Shown here: positions 61,899 to 64,000 of the stretch, in pieces
How positions within the stretch are numbered: position 1 is the stretch's first letter
Layout of the letters: the number at the start of each line of letters is the position of its first letter
Source of the DNA: Bacteroidota bacterium
Lineage (GTDB): Bacteria; Bacteroidota; Bacteroidia; B-17B0; Aurantibacillaceae
Reading direction: 5' to 3'
DNA length: 64,000 nucleotides
Assembly: GCA_017303905.1 (NCBI GenBank)
Contig: JAFLBH010000001.1
Coordinates: forward strand, 372,001-436,000
The notes under the pieces: model-generated
What the model was told of the DNA's origin: nothing
Seen by the model: the letters and a program-made list of their open reading frames with translations, nothing else
Databases searched by the model: none
Made by a program: the position numbers and the translations under genes

Positions 61899-62294
61899 AT
61901 GAAAAATGTTTTAGTGTTTTTTTGCTTTATGTGTTTAATAAAAATGAACGCTCAAACTTCATATAAATATTTCGACGGGAACAACAACACGTTTATTATT
62001 AACGATTCGCTTGTGAAATATGTTCCTGTAAAAGCGAAAGAAAGTTCCAGTGGGGTTTATTCGGGAGGTAAAGCCAAACAGGTGAAAATTAATAAAGAAA
62101 AGTTTCAGCGTTTAGAAAAGTTGTTTGCTGAGGCTTTTGAAAAAGAAAGTGAAAAACAAATAATTCGCGAAATGATGAGTGGCGCTCTAAGCGAATATTA
62201 TACTAACAAACTGAAAAAGGAAGCCATACTAAAACCTAAATCAGAAATTAAAAAGAAAATTGAAGCTGAGCTTTCCACGATACTCAGTCACTAA
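61899..62294 (+). CDS. Hypothetical secreted protein
   Basis: The 131-residue protein has a signal peptide (MKNVLVFFCFMCLIKMNAQ), a short beta-rich part (YFDGNNNTFIINDSLVKYVPV) and a long lysine/glutamate-rich helix (residues 55-131). I do not recognise it. It starts 26 bases after hutU and overlaps the convergent phosphatase by 4 bases. Confidence 0.65.
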   Translation: MKNVLVFFCFMCLIKMNAQTSYKYFDGNNNTFIINDSLVKYVPVKAKESSSGVYSGGKAKQVKINKEKFQRLEKLFAEAFEKESEKQIIREMMSGALSEYYTNKLKKEAILKPKSEIKKKIEAELSTILSH

Positions 62295-64000
62295 ATTCTT
62301 ATACCAATTAAACAAACATCATCGACTTGCTCCAGATTACCGCGCCATTTTTCAAAAGCTTGATGTAAAATTTCCTTTTGTGCAGAAAGCGGCTGTTGCA
62401 TGTTCGAAAGCAACAATTCGTTTAGCTGCTTGTATTTAAATTTCTTTCCTTTCGGACCACCAAACTGATCGGCATATCCGTCGGTATATAAATAAATCAC
62501 ATCCCCTTTTTGAACATCCAATTTTTGAACCGAAAAAGCATCGTCTCTTACCCCTTTTCCAATTGGCATTTTATCCGCCTTGTATTCTATAATTTCCTTT
62601 CCTCTAACTACCACCGGAGCGTTATGCGCTCCCGAAAATGTGAGTTCACGCGTTTTTAAATCCATTCTCAACAACACGCCATCCATACCGTCTTGTCTGC
62701 CCTCTTTCGAAATGTTTTTGATTAAGCGCTCACGTACATAATTCAAAATTTCATTCGTTTCTGTTATTTTCTTTTCAGTGATTGCCTCATTTAAAAATGA
62801 AATATTCAACAAACTCATAAACGCGCCGGGCACGCCATGTCCGGTACTATCACACACGGCCAGGTAAAAATAGTTTTCTGTTTTCGTCGCCCAATAAAAA
62901 TCGCCGCTTACAATATCCTTTGGTTGGAAGAGCACGAAATAATCTTTCAAATACTTCTCCAGGAAACTGTCGTTCGCCAAAAGTGTATACTGAATTCGTT
63001 TTGCATAATTAATGCTATCAACAATTTCCTTTTGCTTTTCTTCCACCAAATGTTTTTGATGTGTTACTTCTGCGGTACGCTCCTTTACTTTGTCTTCCAA
63101 GCCATGTATTAATTCACTAATGGAAGCTTGCATCTTTCTGAATCCATCCGCCAAAATCCCAATCTCATCATTCCCTCTCGCCTCCAAGTGAACATCAAAA
63201 TTTCCTTTGGCCAGTTCTTCCGCATCGTAAGTTAATTCTTTCAGTGGCTTTGTTATTTGTCGCGATACAACGAATGATAATACAATCAACAACACCAAGA
63301 GTCCAATAAATGCTTGAATGATATTATTACGCAATGCTCTTACATGCATGAAGGCCTCTTCTTCATCAATTTCGCTCATGATTACCCAATTCAAACCTAA
63401 AATGTTCAATGGCTTGAAGGCTGACAAAACAGAAACTCCTCTGTAATCATTAAATATTTTACTTCCTGTGTTTCCCTTTATGGCTTCTTCAGTTCCAACA
63501 GTTTTTACCTCTTGCAAACCTACCGTGTTGCCAAAAGCGTGAATACGATTTATGACTTTACTATCTGTTCCAATTTGTTGAAGCATTTTGAAATAATTCG
63601 TGCTGTCTTCAATCAAAAACCGAGACTGATTTCTTAACGTAAAATCCTGTCCTACTAAATAGGTTTCTCCTGTTCTGCCCAAACCCATATCTGACCACTT
63701 ACGACCATTCGTCATAATGTCATCAATTTTCTCTATTGGCATTTGAAAAGCTATTACGCCGACCATCTTGTCGTTTTCGTAAACAGGACAAGCCATGAAT
63801 GAAGCATGAGCATTATATGATGGCAAATACGGCGCAAAGTCTACCAAACTTACAGCGTCCTTTTCTTTAGCATGGCGTACTTCACGGAAACAATTTCCAA
63901 GATTTGTGGTGCTGAATGGTCCGTCGGTTAAAGAAGTAGCGAAATCACTTTCCTTGTAAACAGTGTATACAACATTTCCGCTTTCATTATCGATAAGGAA
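62291..64000 (-). CDS. Cache-HAMP-SpoIIE phosphatase (partial, 5' end outside window)
   Basis: The frame stays open to the right edge, so at least 569 residues are seen and the N-terminus is missing. In order: the end of a periplasmic double-Cache sensor (LVDFAPYLPSYNAHASFMACPV; VIMSEID), one membrane helix (IIQAFIGLLVLLIVLSFVV), HAMP (SRQITKPLKELTYDAEELAKG), a coiled coil, then a SpoIIE domain (PKDIVSGDFYWA, DSTGHGVPGAFM, YLYTDGYADQFGG, QVDDVCLIG). It is a ligand-gated serine phosphatase. Its last 170 residues closely resemble those of the phosphatase at 10254-11627. Confidence 0.9.
   Translation of the reverse strand, partial: FLIDNESGNVVYTVYKESDFATSLTDGPFSTTNLGNCFREVRHAKEKDAVSLVDFAPYLPSYNAHASFMACPVYENDKMVGVIAFQMPIEKIDDIMTNGRKWSDMGLGRTGETYLVGQDFTLRNQSRFLIEDSTNYFKMLQQIGTDSKVINRIHAFGNTVGLQEVKTVGTEEAIKGNTGSKIFNDYRGVSVLSAFKPLNILGLNWVIMSEIDEEEAFMHVRALRNNIIQAFIGLLVLLIVLSFVVSRQITKPLKELTYDAEELAKGNFDVHLEARGNDEIGILADGFRKMQASISELIHGLEDKVKERTAEVTHQKHLVEEKQKEIVDSINYAKRIQYTLLANDSFLEKYLKDYFVLFQPKDIVSGDFYWATKTENYFYLAVCDSTGHGVPGAFMSLLNISFLNEAITEKKITETNEILNYVRERLIKNISKEGRQDGMDGVLLRMDLKTRELTFSGAHNAPVVVRGKEIIEYKADKMPIGKGVRDDAFSVQKLDVQKGDVIYLYTDGYADQFGGPKGKKFKYKQLNELLLSNMQQPLSAQKEILHQAFEKWRGNLEQVDDVCLIGIRI

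Noticed and set aside
1..64000. CRISPR arrays, tRNA or rRNA genes, complete insertion sequences
   Set aside because: No regularly spaced direct repeats, no cloverleaf with tRNA consensus loops, and no transposase or recombinase frame were seen.

Overview
The window comes from a Bacteroidota (Bacteroidetes) chromosome; I cannot place it to genus. Four things point there. Start sites often carry the Bacteroidota -7 element TAnnTTTG and rarely a Shine-Dalgarno sequence. There is type IX secretion/gliding machinery: a PorE-type OmpA protein and a protein with a type B (gliding-motility) C-terminal sorting domain. Several families are typical of the phylum (DUF5686, DUF1569, DUF5522, YifB/ComM, ORF6N, SpoIIE phosphatases with TDGYADQFGG tails). 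The DNA is AT-rich with almost no gene-free space; no gap exceeds about 280 bases. No rRNA, tRNA, CRISPR array or transposase gene was seen.

Layout. 1-11.6 kb is mostly core genes: envelope OmpA/TPR proteins, feoAB iron uptake, an amidohydrolase, rlmN, a polyprenyl diphosphate synthase, a MORN lipoprotein and a SpoIIE-type phosphatase. 11.6-16.6 kb is an accessory island: two tandem ORF6N genes, a HigBA-type toxin-antitoxin pair, then two gene units (a two-gene unknown pair and a P-loop ATPase), each followed by a long imperfect inverted repeat with the architecture of an integron attC site. 16.6-45.5 kb returns to core genes (M3 peptidase, patatin, trmH, lptB, DUF5686, trigger factor, comM, asparaginase, histidine kinase, kup, lysS, photolyase). 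One glycosyltransferase gene there is bracketed by a 52-bp direct repeat of the 3' end of its neighbour. 45.5-56.4 kb is a complete assimilatory sulfate reduction and siroheme cluster on the minus strand, headed by an Rrf2 regulator. 56.4-64 kb holds an outer-membrane protein, gamma-carbonic anhydrase, murI, a porin-like barrel, DUF5522, hutU and a truncated SpoIIE phosphatase.

How the sulfur genes work together. CysDN activates sulfate to APS and CysH (APS-reductase type) reduces it to sulfite. A siroheme sulfite reductase reduces sulfite to sulfide, with electrons probably supplied through the FNR-like flavoprotein. A MetZ-like enzyme fixes sulfide into homocysteine. CobA plus a precorrin-2 dehydrogenase domain fused to a TSUP transporter supply siroheme and possibly move sulfite or sulfate.

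Main discovery candidates. (1) Two unannotated Cys/Met-rich leader peptides control this cluster. One, with the run MMCCKMWM, lies between a promoter and an intrinsic terminator directly upstream of the sulfite reductase. The other, with CCCCMIM, starts inside the sulfite reductase stop region and precedes cobA. Both have mutually exclusive hairpins positioned as in ribosome-mediated attenuation. (2) Two ORF6N paralogues each contain a perfect palindrome at the same coding position; their four differences in the aligned 25-nt core form two compensatory pairs, with amino-acid changes in one arm matched by silent changes in the other. (3) Two attC-like sites share conserved ends but differ in compensated stems. 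(4) The glycosyltransferase gene sits between 52-bp repeats. All functional claims are inferred from sequence reading alone; no searches or folding programs were run.
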